From: Pseudoduganella danionis
Lineage (GTDB): Bacteria; Pseudomonadota; Gammaproteobacteria; Burkholderiales; Burkholderiaceae_D
Length of the DNA: 64,000 bases
Assembly (NCBI RefSeq): GCF_009720775.1
Contig: NZ_WNKW01000001.1
Coordinates: 62,001-126,000, forward strand
Direction of reading: 5' to 3'
The notes under the pieces were generated by a model that saw nothing but the letters and a program-made list of their open reading frames with translations, did not search any database and was not told the DNA's origin. Position 1 is the stretch's first letter. Each line of letters starts with the position of its first letter. Positions 1 through 6,997 of this stretch are shown piece after piece. The position numbers were made by a program, and so were the translations under genes.

Positions 1-716
1 GTTACGAGCATGGACAGGGCGTGGCGCAGGATTTTGCGCAGGCGCAGCAGTGGTATCTGAAGGCGGCCGAGCAGGGCTTCCCGGGCGCCCAGTACCAGCT
101 CGGTAATCTGTATGACGCCGGCCATGGCGTGCCGCAGGATCAGCAGGAAGCCGTGTTCTGGTACCGCAAGGCGGCCGATCAGGGCCATCTGCGCGCCCAG
201 TTCGATCTGGGCCTGCGCTACGAAACGGGCGGCGGCGTACCGCGCGACGAGAAGAAAGCGCTGCACTGGTACCGCCGAGCGGCCGAGCAGGATTATGTGG
301 CAGCCCAGTATGCGCTGGCGCTGCTGTACGATAAGGATGATGGCCCCGAGCCTAACTGCGTGCAGGCCAATGCCTGGTATGCCAAGGCGGCCGAGCAGGG
401 CCACGTACAAGCCCAGTTCACGCTGGGGCTGCGTTTCGATAACGGCCTTGGTACGGTGCAGGATTATGCGCTGGCCTATCACTGGTATTTGAAGGCGGCA
501 GCCCAGGGCCACGTGCGCGCGCAGTTCAATCTGGGGCTGATGTTTATGTGCGGGCAGGGCGTGCCGGCGGATGGTGCGCAGGCCTGGCTGTGGCTGGCTT
601 TGGCCGAACGCAACGGTTTCAGTTCCGCTAGCCGCTATCTGAAAACTGTGGCCGCGACGCTCGATAGCAGCCAGTTGGCACTGGCGCGCGAACGGCTGGA
701 ATTGCTGCCGAATTAA
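1..716 (+). CDS. Sel1-repeat (TPR-like) protein, 5' end cut off by the window
   Basis: Sel1-like repeats form helical solenoids used for protein-protein contacts, and the family includes secreted or periplasmic regulators. The frame is open from base 3, so the real start lies before the window and the GTG at 21 is only an internal codon. Six consecutive units of 36 residues are visible, with the usual pattern of a Gly-rich turn, then AxxWYxKAAEQGxxxAQxxLG. The fourth unit is degenerate (YDKDDGPEPN), and the last (FMCGQGVPADGAQAWLWLAL) leads into a short C-terminal helix. No catalytic domain is seen. Its partner and location cannot be inferred from this fragment. Confidence 0.85.
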   Translation, partial: YEHGQGVAQDFAQAQQWYLKAAEQGFPGAQYQLGNLYDAGHGVPQDQQEAVFWYRKAADQGHLRAQFDLGLRYETGGGVPRDEKKALHWYRRAAEQDYVAAQYALALLYDKDDGPEPNCVQANAWYAKAAEQGHVQAQFTLGLRFDNGLGTVQDYALAYHWYLKAAAQGHVRAQFNLGLMFMCGQGVPADGAQAWLWLALAERNGFSSASRYLKTVAATLDSSQLALARERLELLPN

Positions 717-720
717 ATTG

Positions 721-738
721 TAACATTCATAGATGTTA
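721..738. promoter_or_regulatory. Inverted repeat upstream of the small lipoprotein gene
   Basis: TAACAT-N6-ATGTTA is a perfect 6-bp inverted repeat, and TAACATT is also repeated directly at 721 and 736. It lies in an AT-rich 70-bp gap before the lipoprotein start, so it may be an operator. No cognate regulator is identified. Confidence 0.3.
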
Positions 739-787
739 ACATTTACTTCTTGATATTATTCAAAGCTTAATATCTCAAGGAGTTGCT

Positions 788-964
788 ATGAAATCGTTAC
801 TGGGCACCGCACTGGCACTGGCAGTTCTGTCTCTGACTGGCTGCGCCTCCATGGAAGGTTCCACCGACACCGCAGCGAGTGCGCGTGAAAAACCGCAATA
901 CGATGAGCCGATGACGGGCAGCCGCCTGCCGACTCGCCGTAGCAGCGCCAGCGGCACGAACTAA
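788..964 (+). CDS. Small lipoprotein, 58 aa
   Basis: This is a short open frame with a clear ribosome binding site (AAGGAG, ending 5 bases before ATG) and a textbook type II signal peptide: MKS, a hydrophobic run, then the lipobox LTGC with the lipidated cysteine at residue 19. The mature part is only about 40 residues, polar, and contains EPMTGSRLPTRR. Short lipoproteins with a TGSRLP-type core are common in Oxalobacteraceae as hypothetical proteins. It is probably anchored in the outer membrane; its function is unknown. A strong hairpin at 1010-1032 ends the transcript. Confidence 0.75.
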   Translation: MKSLLGTALALAVLSLTGCASMEGSTDTAASAREKPQYDEPMTGSRLPTRRSSASGTN

Positions 965-1009
965 GTTCTGCAGCACTTTTCCTCCAGCAGTTATTCCCTG
1001 CTGTTTCTA

Positions 1010-1036
1010 CCGGCGCGCTCAAGTCGCGCCGGATTT
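1010..1036 (+). terminator. Intrinsic terminator of the lipoprotein gene
   Basis: A perfect 8-bp stem, CCGGCGCG (1010-1017) and CGCGCCGG (1025-1032), with a 7-base loop is followed by ATTTT. The T run is short. The hairpin overlaps the sigma28 promoter of the flagellin gene. Confidence 0.6.
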
Positions 1037-1045
1037 TGCCGTTAT
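1019..1045 (+). promoter_or_regulatory. Sigma28 (FliA) promoter of the flagellin gene
   Basis: TCAAGTCG (1019-1026), an 11-base spacer and GCCGTTAT (1038-1045) match the flagellar sigma28 consensus TAAAGTTT-N11-GCCGATAA with the correct spacing. The predicted start is near 1052, about 40 bases before the flagellin ATG. Confidence 0.75.
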
Positions 1046-1091
1046 AGTAAGCGACTGCCACGAATCCGTGGTGGCGTGAAACCGAAACGGC

Positions 1092-2549
1092 ATGCAGCTT
1101 AACACCAACCTCTCCGCACTGAATGCGCAACGTAGCCTGAATGCTGCGGGTGAGGATATGCTCGTGCGTTTCCAGAAGTTGGCCAGCGGCCAGCGCATCA
1201 ACTCGGCGCGCGACGATGCCGCAGGACAGGCCATAGGCGAGCGCATGACGTCAGGCGTGAATGGCCTGCGCCGCGCGCGCCAGAATATCAACGACGGTAT
1301 CTCGCTGCTGCAGGTCGCCGATGGTGCAGCCGGACAGCTACTCAACAATTTTCAGCGCATGCGCGAGCTGGCGGTGCAGGCGGCCAATGACATCAATTCG
1401 ACTGTCGATAGGCAGGCCATCCAGACCGAGGTGAATGCGCTGGCGGTCTCCAACCGTGACATTGTCGACGGCGCGCGCTACAACAATACGGCTTTGCTGG
1501 ACGGGACGTTTTCTACCCAACTGCAGATAGGTTCGGAAGCGGATCAGACTTTGCTGGTGGCGATCAGTGCCGCACTGGTCAAGGATGGTTACAACCGCAG
1601 CATGATCGATATGGCGCAGCAGCAGGCCTCGGCCGTCGGTACGACCGTGGTGGGCGCGCTGCGTTATGGCGATCTGGTGATCAATAACTCGGTAGTGCAG
1701 GCCTCGGTGGCGGACGCTCTGCCAGGGCAGAGCGCCGATAGTGCGTATGCCGTTGCCGCGGCGATCAACCGGTCCAATGTTACCAATGTGTCGGCCACGG
1801 CGACGGCCAGCTCCAGCGGCACGGTGGGCAGTAGTGGCGCCCTGGGCGACGGCGACCTGATCATCAACGGTGTCAGCATAGGCGCGATCAGCGGTAATAC
1901 TGCAGCAGCGCGCGCGGCCAATGCGGCTGGTGCGATCAGTGCTGCGGCAGGCAGTAGCGGCGTGAGCGCCAGCGCGGTTGGCGATACCTTGACCCTGACG
2001 GCGGCGGATGGGCGTAACATCATCATCGCCGAATCGAACGCCGGTACGGCAGCTTCCTTGGGCCTGTCGCTGGGCACCACGCGCGGCAGCGTTACCGTGA
2101 CCGAAGCTGCGCGCGCGGGCAGCCACTCGATGCGCATAGGCGGCACCAATCCTTCCGTAGTGGGGCTGAATGCTGGGGCGCAGGCTTCGGTGCGGGTGGG
2201 GCCGATCGACATGCAGCCGAAAGATAGTTTTATCGGCGGCGAACCGCTGCAGGATATGCTGACATTCAGCGGCGCCAGTGACGCCATGGATTATTACGAT
2301 AGCAAAATCGACGAGATCACCAACATCCGTTCCCAGCTCGGTGCAATGAGCAACCGCCTGAGCGAAGCCGCCGCCAATGCCGATAATGGCGCTACCAATC
2401 TGGCTGCGGCACGTTCGCGCATAGTCGATACCGACTACGCGAGCGAAACGGCGCAGCTGACCCGCTCGCGCATCCTGCGCGCGGCCGGCACATCCATGCT
2501 GGCGCAGGCCAACACCCAGCCGCGTCGCGCGCTGCAGTTACTGCGCTAG
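1092..2549 (+). CDS. fliC: Flagellin
   Basis: This is the structural subunit of the flagellar filament, exported by the flagellar type III system. The N-terminal D0/D1 region (residues 1-140) has the standard LNTNLSALNAQRSL start and ASGQRINSARDDAAGQAI. The C-terminal D0/D1 region (about 400-485) has the NIRSQLGAMSNRL helix and ends in RRALQLLR. The middle, about residues 190-340, is Ala/Ser/Thr/Gly-rich and repeats the Flagellin_IN type motif (GDLVINNS at about 196, GDLIINGV at about 255, GDTLTLTA at about 297). A sigma28 promoter lies just upstream, so class III flagellar control is expected. No Shine-Dalgarno sequence is obvious. No other flagellar gene is in the window. Confidence 0.93.
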   Translation: MQLNTNLSALNAQRSLNAAGEDMLVRFQKLASGQRINSARDDAAGQAIGERMTSGVNGLRRARQNINDGISLLQVADGAAGQLLNNFQRMRELAVQAANDINSTVDRQAIQTEVNALAVSNRDIVDGARYNNTALLDGTFSTQLQIGSEADQTLLVAISAALVKDGYNRSMIDMAQQQASAVGTTVVGALRYGDLVINNSVVQASVADALPGQSADSAYAVAAAINRSNVTNVSATATASSSGTVGSSGALGDGDLIINGVSIGAISGNTAAARAANAAGAISAAAGSSGVSASAVGDTLTLTAADGRNIIIAESNAGTAASLGLSLGTTRGSVTVTEAARAGSHSMRIGGTNPSVVGLNAGAQASVRVGPIDMQPKDSFIGGEPLQDMLTFSGASDAMDYYDSKIDEITNIRSQLGAMSNRLSEAAANADNGATNLAAARSRIVDTDYASETAQLTRSRILRAAGTSMLAQANTQPRRALQLLR

Positions 2550-2581
2550 CGGCCGCGCATTGCGGCCTGCGGGCACTTGCC

Positions 2582-3856
2582 TTACTTCGCGACTGGCTTG
2601 GGCTGGGCCTGTAGTGTGGCGCCTGCGAGTCGGGCCACACCTGCCAGCGTCGTCTGCGCAGCATTCAGACCGAGCAGAAAATCTTTGTCAGAATAAGTGG
2701 CATAGACGTCGGAAGGCTGGTGCCAGTTAGGGTCCCAGCCAGCGCCTATCTGCTGGCCCCGTTCGTTCTCGCGCAGCGATACGGCTGGAACCAGATCCAT
2801 GAACGGTGTGGAATCCGTATTGGTCATGTGGAAGCCTACGGTGGCCGGATAATGGGTGGCGTATTTATCGTTGGCGGCACGCAGCGCCCATGCCAGCTTG
2901 GCCGAAGCGTCGGCAAATTTCGACACGCTCTGGTATTCGATATTCACATCTGCTTCCGGCCGCTGTTCGGGCGGCGAGACATACTGGGTCTGGCCTTTGG
3001 CATCGAGCACCAGCTTGCCCTGAGCATCGCGCAGCGGGATCGGCATGCCGTGGTCCCACAGCATCATGTCGTGCTGGATCATGCCGAGCCAGCGCGGTTC
3101 CGGATAGCGTCCCGAACCGGCCGGCGATTCGATGCCCTGCAAGTCCTTGCGCTGCATGGCGTAAGCGGTGGCGCCATTCAGCCCCGTCTCCTCGTTGTTC
3201 CACAGCGCGAAGCGGATCGAGCGTTCGGTCTGCACGCCGGGTGCGCTGAAGATGCGCGCCAGTTCCATGACCAGTGCCGTGCCGGAGCCGTCATCATTGG
3301 CCGCTTCGCCAAAACCGATGCCGTCCATGTGCGCGCTGACGATGTACATTTCTTCCGGATGCGTGGTGCCAATCTTGGTGCAGTAGACGTTCTCGCGCTG
3401 CGAAGTGCCCACCGGCGTAGCTTCGGCATTCAGTGCGCGCAGTTTCTCATCGGGCTGGCGCAGCGGATCGGTGTTCACGCCTATCGGTGCGCGGTTGCCG
3501 AACAGCGTGCTGCCGCCTTGACCGGGCGGGCCGCCGGCACCGCCGCTAGGCAGGCCGGCTGCACGCTTGGCTGGCGGCGCATCGGGCGCGGGCTGGGTGT
3601 ACATATACTGCAGGCGTTCCACATTGCTGCAGCCGTAGGCTTTGAGCTGGGCTTCGATCCAGTCCAGCGCATCGCGGTTGCGCTGGGTACCCTGACGGCG
3701 GTCGCCGAAGCGGGTCAGGCTTTTGATGGTGGCTTTGTATTGTTCCAGTTTTAGCTGGCCGACCAGCGTGCTGACGGGATCTGCGGCTTCACTTTGGGCT
3801 TGCGCCAGCGGTGCCGCACAGGCCAGTGCCACGCTCAGGGCTATCAGGGATTTCAT
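2582..3856 (-). CDS. Secreted M28-family zinc peptidase
   Basis: This metallopeptidase of the M28 (aminopeptidase Y/Iap-like) family releases N-terminal residues outside the cytoplasm. It has a Sec signal peptide (MKSLIALSVALACAAPLAQAQ). The two-zinc centre is visible as SAHMDGIGFGEAANDDGSG (His, then bridging Asp) and WNNEETGLNG (catalytic and ligand Glu pair). A Gly/Pro-rich insert precedes the core at about residues 105-125. RBS AAGGAAG lies before the ATG. The gene converges on the flagellin gene with about 30 bases between stops. The substrate is not deducible. Confidence 0.85.
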   Translation of the reverse strand: MKSLIALSVALACAAPLAQAQSEAADPVSTLVGQLKLEQYKATIKSLTRFGDRRQGTQRNRDALDWIEAQLKAYGCSNVERLQYMYTQPAPDAPPAKRAAGLPSGGAGGPPGQGGSTLFGNRAPIGVNTDPLRQPDEKLRALNAEATPVGTSQRENVYCTKIGTTHPEEMYIVSAHMDGIGFGEAANDDGSGTALVMELARIFSAPGVQTERSIRFALWNNEETGLNGATAYAMQRKDLQGIESPAGSGRYPEPRWLGMIQHDMMLWDHGMPIPLRDAQGKLVLDAKGQTQYVSPPEQRPEADVNIEYQSVSKFADASAKLAWALRAANDKYATHYPATVGFHMTNTDSTPFMDLVPAVSLRENERGQQIGAGWDPNWHQPSDVYATYSDKDFLLGLNAAQTTLAGVARLAGATLQAQPKPVAK

Positions 3857-4068
3857 GGGCTTCCTTGCAGGGTTTTAAGGGGCTGTGTCATTCTGCATCA
3901 GCTTGGCCGTGCTGTGGCAGGAATACGGATAAATCCGTTGCGCTTAGCCACGCCATGCGCGCTGATATCCGATTTTGGTATGTATGTCGTGCTAAAAGTG
4001 AATGGTGCTAGCGGGCGCTTCGTCGTAGCATGGTGGCGCACAATTACCTGTTTAACGAAAGACTGAAG

Positions 4069-4995
4069 ATGTCAGCAATAAAACTTGCGATCGTCGGCGT
4101 CGGCAAGATCGTCCACGACCAGCACCTGCCCGCGATTGCGGCAAATCCCGACTATCAGCTAGTGGCATCGGCCAGCCGCCATAACACGGTGGCTGGCTTG
4201 CCCGGCTTTGCGTCGATCGAAGCGATGCTGGCGGCCGTGCCGGAAATCGAGGCCGTGTCGCTGTGCATGCCGCCGCAGTATCGCTATCAGGCCGCGCAAG
4301 TCGCGCTGGCGGCGGGCAAGCATGTGTTTCTGGAAAAGCCGCCCGGCGCTACGCTGTCCGAAGTGGCCGATCTGGAAGCGCTGGCTGCCGCCAAGGGCGT
4401 GACACTGTTCACTAGCTGGCATTCGCGCTTTGCGCCGGCCGTACAGCCAGCCAAGGCTTACCTCGCCACCCACGCGCCTACTGCAATGGAAGTGATCTGG
4501 AAGGAAGATGTGCGCCAGTGGCATCCGAATCAGGAATGGATCTGGCAGGCGGGCGGGCTGGGCGTGTTCGATCCGGGCATCAATGCGCTGTCCATCGTTA
4601 CCGAGATACTGCCGGCCGGGATCTTCCTCAACCGCGCCACGCTGGAATTCCCTGCCAACCGCGATGCGCCGATCGCGGCCGAGCTGCATTTCCAGAGCGC
4701 GGACGGCATGCCGGTGCACGCCCAGTTCGACTGGCGCCAGACCGGCAAGCAAAGCTGGGATATCGTGCTGCAGACTGGCGGCGGTGAAGTCCGCCTCAGT
4801 GACGGCGGTGCACGCCTGTGGCTCAACGGCGTCGAGCAGGCGCTGGCGAAAGAGGCAGAGTATCCGTCGCTGTACCAGCGCTTCGCCGAGCTGGTCAGGG
4901 GCGGCCGCTGCGAGGTCGATCTGGCACCGCTGCGCCACGTGGCCGATGCCTTCATGCTGGGGCGGCGCAAGGAAGTCGAGGCCTTCTTCGACTGA
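4069..4995 (+). CDS. Gfo/Idh/MocA sugar dehydrogenase, D-galactose/L-arabinose 1-dehydrogenase type
   Basis: This is an NAD(P)-dependent aldose 1-dehydrogenase, the first step of an oxidative galactose or arabinose pathway. The N-terminal Rossmann fold starts with LAIVGVGKI at residues 5-13, and the Gfo/Idh/MocA EKPP motif follows in HVFLEKPPGATLSEV. Whole stretches (KIVHDQHLPAI, TSWHSRFAPAV, WKEDVRQWHP, WIWQAGGLGVFDPGINAL) are those I recall from the Azospirillum L-arabinose and Pseudomonas D-galactose dehydrogenases. I place the start at 4069 because the family begins with M-x-x-IKLAIVG; an upstream in-frame ATG at 4030 would add 13 non-family residues. It stands alone, so the physiological sugar stays open. 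Confidence 0.8.
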   Translation: MSAIKLAIVGVGKIVHDQHLPAIAANPDYQLVASASRHNTVAGLPGFASIEAMLAAVPEIEAVSLCMPPQYRYQAAQVALAAGKHVFLEKPPGATLSEVADLEALAAAKGVTLFTSWHSRFAPAVQPAKAYLATHAPTAMEVIWKEDVRQWHPNQEWIWQAGGLGVFDPGINALSIVTEILPAGIFLNRATLEFPANRDAPIAAELHFQSADGMPVHAQFDWRQTGKQSWDIVLQTGGGEVRLSDGGARLWLNGVEQALAKEAEYPSLYQRFAELVRGGRCEVDLAPLRHVADAFMLGRRKEVEAFFD

Positions 4996-5033
4996 AATTC
5001 CGGCCGCACGGGGAGGCGCTCAGGTAGGCTAGG

Positions 5034-5063
5034 TTGTCAGCAGCGCCAGAACCCGCGTAAAAT
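5034..5063 (+). promoter_or_regulatory. Sigma70 promoter of tRNA-Gly
   Basis: TTGTCA (5034-5039), an 18-base spacer and TAAAAT (5058-5063) are each one base from consensus. The predicted start is close to the 5' end of the tRNA. Confidence 0.6.
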
Positions 5064-5072
5064 AACGGCTAC

Positions 5073-5146
5073 GCGGGTGTAGTTCAATGGTAGAACGGCA
5101 GCTTCCCAAGCTTCATACGAGGGTTCGATTCCCTTCACCCGCTCCA
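5073..5146 (+). tRNA. tRNA-Gly (anticodon CCC)
   Basis: A 74-base cloverleaf with encoded CCA. The acceptor stem GCGGGTG pairs with CACCCGC, the D arm contains AGTTCAATGGTAGAAC, and the T arm is AGGG-TTCGATT-CCCT. The anticodon loop TTCCCAA (5103-5109) gives anticodon CCC at 5105-5107. One oddity is that the anticodon stem GCAGC/GCTTC holds a C-U mismatch at tRNA positions 28-42, where related genes have a closed pair. Confidence 0.95.
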
Positions 5147-5169
5147 CAACCTTCCTGTTTTTGCCTCCC

Positions 5170-6756
5170 TTATTTCTTGCTTAGCATGTGTTCGATCAGC
5201 GCGCGGTGCGTGGGCAGATCGGCCAGCGCGTGCTGCGCTACCTGTTCTATCATGCGGAATTCTTCGCGTGCTTCATGGGCGCGGCTGAGCGTACGGGCAT
5301 TGGCATACAGCGCGGTCGGATACTCCATCCCGTACAGCACATACTGCCAGCTCGAGGGCGGATACATCTCGTAATCGACCACGAAGTCCATGCGGTGCGG
5401 CGCGCGTGTGCGCCACATGGCCAGCTTGTCGCGCAGGGCGGCACTGATGCTGGCCGGATCCGTGTTCTCGATCCAGAACTGGCTGTCCTTGCGCTGGGTA
5501 AGGCAGTAGTGCAGCTTGACGAAATCGGCGATGCGCTCGTAGCGCGCGGTCATCATCTCGTTGTACAGCCGCGCTGCGGCGGCCAGTTCGCCATCATGGG
5601 GGAACAGATAGCCGAGCAGATAGGCCGCCGTTTCGATCAGGCCGATGCCGGATGCTTCCAGCGGTTCGATAAATCCGCCCGACAGGCCGACGGCCACGCA
5701 GTTGTGGACCCAGTGCTGCTTGCGATAGCCGAGGTTGAGCGTGAGCTGGCGCGGTTCCAGCCCTTGGCTGGCGGGGCCGATGTAGTCGCGCAGGACTTGT
5801 TCGGCGCGTGCCGCATCAGTATGCCGGCTCGAATACACATAGCCTATACCGCGCCGCTGCTGCAGGCCGATATCCCAGCTCCAGCCAGCTTCGTGCGCGC
5901 TGGAGATGGTGTAGGAAGGGATGGGCGCGTCAGGGCGATCGTAGGGCACCTGCATGGCCAGTGCACGGTCGACAAACAGCGTATCGCTCAGACTGTGGAA
6001 TTCTGAGCCCATGGCGGCGCCTATCAGGCTGGCGCGGAAGCCCGTGCAGTCGACGTACAGGTCGGCCGTCAGGCGGCCTGCCTGCGGCGTATGGACGGCA
6101 GCAATGGCACCCTCGGCGCCCAGTTCGACCTGTTCCACCGTGGCCGCGATGTGCTGCACGCCGAGCGAGCGGGCATGGGTGGCCAGCAGGGCGGCGAATT
6201 TGCCGGCATCGAAATGGTAGGCGTAGTTGAGCGGTCCCATGAAGTCGGCATCGCTGGCGCGCTTGGGTGCGTGGCAGGCATCGGCGACAGTTTTCTGCAT
6301 GGTGGCGGCGGCCGCAAAGCCTTTACCTGCAGGCGCCATGCCTTGCAGCCAGTAGGGCAGCAGCTCCGGTCCGCCGGGGCGCTGGCTGGGCAGGCTGAAC
6401 GGATGGAAGTAGTGATCGTTGCCGGCGCTGCCAGGTGTGCGCACCCAGTCGTTGAAACGTATGCCCTGCTTGAAGGTGGCATCGCACTCGCGCACGAAGC
6501 GCGCTTCGTCTATGCCGATGGCGGCCAGCGTGCCGCGGATGGAAGGGAAGCTGCCTTCGCCCACGCCGATGATGCCGATGTCGGGCGATTCCACCACGGT
6601 GATGCGCACGCTCTGCTCATCGGCACCCGTGCCCAGCGTGCGCGCCAGAAAAGCGGCGGTGAGCCAGCCGGCACTGCCGCCGCCGACGATGAGGACCTGT
6701 TTGACAGGGCGGGGGGCGACACTGTGTGCCGCTGCTGCAGGGCTGCTGATGGACAT
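5170..6756 (-). CDS. Tryptophan-halogenase-like flavoprotein
   Basis: This is a member of the flavin-dependent tryptophan halogenase family (528 aa; family about 500-540). The FAD-binding GxGxxG element is VGGGSAGW at about residues 24-31. The lysine corresponding to the hypohalite-handling Lys79 of PrnA appears in ATFKQGIRFNDW, and the WxWxI family motif is present as GWSWDIGLQQRRG. The gene is divergent from a TonB-dependent receptor, with LacI-type operators in between. Homologues placed beside TonB receptors in sugar loci mostly have unknown substrates, so tryptophan itself should not be assumed. A longer upstream frame exists, but the ATG at 6756 follows GGAGACC and fits the family N-terminus. 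No flavin reductase gene is nearby. Confidence 0.8.
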   Translation of the reverse strand: MSISSPAAAAHSVAPRPVKQVLIVGGGSAGWLTAAFLARTLGTGADEQSVRITVVESPDIGIIGVGEGSFPSIRGTLAAIGIDEARFVRECDATFKQGIRFNDWVRTPGSAGNDHYFHPFSLPSQRPGGPELLPYWLQGMAPAGKGFAAAATMQKTVADACHAPKRASDADFMGPLNYAYHFDAGKFAALLATHARSLGVQHIAATVEQVELGAEGAIAAVHTPQAGRLTADLYVDCTGFRASLIGAAMGSEFHSLSDTLFVDRALAMQVPYDRPDAPIPSYTISSAHEAGWSWDIGLQQRRGIGYVYSSRHTDAARAEQVLRDYIGPASQGLEPRQLTLNLGYRKQHWVHNCVAVGLSGGFIEPLEASGIGLIETAAYLLGYLFPHDGELAAAARLYNEMMTARYERIADFVKLHYCLTQRKDSQFWIENTDPASISAALRDKLAMWRTRAPHRMDFVVDYEMYPPSSWQYVLYGMEYPTALYANARTLSRAHEAREEFRMIEQVAQHALADLPTHRALIEHMLSKK

Positions 6757-6858
6757 GCTGGTCGGTCTCCGTAGTGAGCGTGATTTCCGGGGCGGCGGCG
6801 GTGGCCATGTCGCGGAAACAACGCTTCGAATATTTTTCGTTTGACATCTGCGATTTGA

Positions 6859-6886
6859 ATTATGTACCATGAAAACGATTTCACAA
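6859..6886 (-). promoter_or_regulatory. Candidate promoter of the halogenase-like gene
   Basis: Read on the minus strand, TTGTGA (6881-6886), a 16-base spacer and CATAAT (6859-6864) form a sigma70-like promoter. The first LacI-type operator lies across its -35 element and spacer, a position suited to repression. Confidence 0.45.
6870..6883. promoter_or_regulatory. LacI-type operator 1
   Basis: TGAAAACGATTTCA is one base from the perfect palindrome TGAAAACGTTTTCA, with the central CG typical of LacI/GalR-family operators. It is the first of three sites starting exactly 21 bp apart. Confidence 0.75.
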
Positions 6887-6890
6887 AGAC

Positions 6891-6904
6891 CGAAAACGGT
6901 TTCA
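6891..6904. promoter_or_regulatory. LacI-type operator 2
   Basis: CGAAAACGGTTTCA is two bases from the palindrome and the weakest of the three sites. It starts 21 bp after operator 1. Confidence 0.65.
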
Positions 6905-6911
6905 TCGAGTT

Positions 6912-6925
6912 TGAAAACGTTTTCA
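6912..6925. promoter_or_regulatory. LacI-type operator 3 (perfect palindrome)
   Basis: TGAAAACGTTTTCA is a perfect 14-bp palindrome, 21 bp after operator 2 and 72 bp before the receptor start codon. The identical sequence recurs upstream of the beta-glucosidase gene at 15678-15691. Confidence 0.8.
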
Positions 6926-6997
6926 TACAACATGAGATCGTAATTTACGATAAATGTAGCGACGCCCCCGTAGCGTTTGCTACGACTAAGGAGACTT

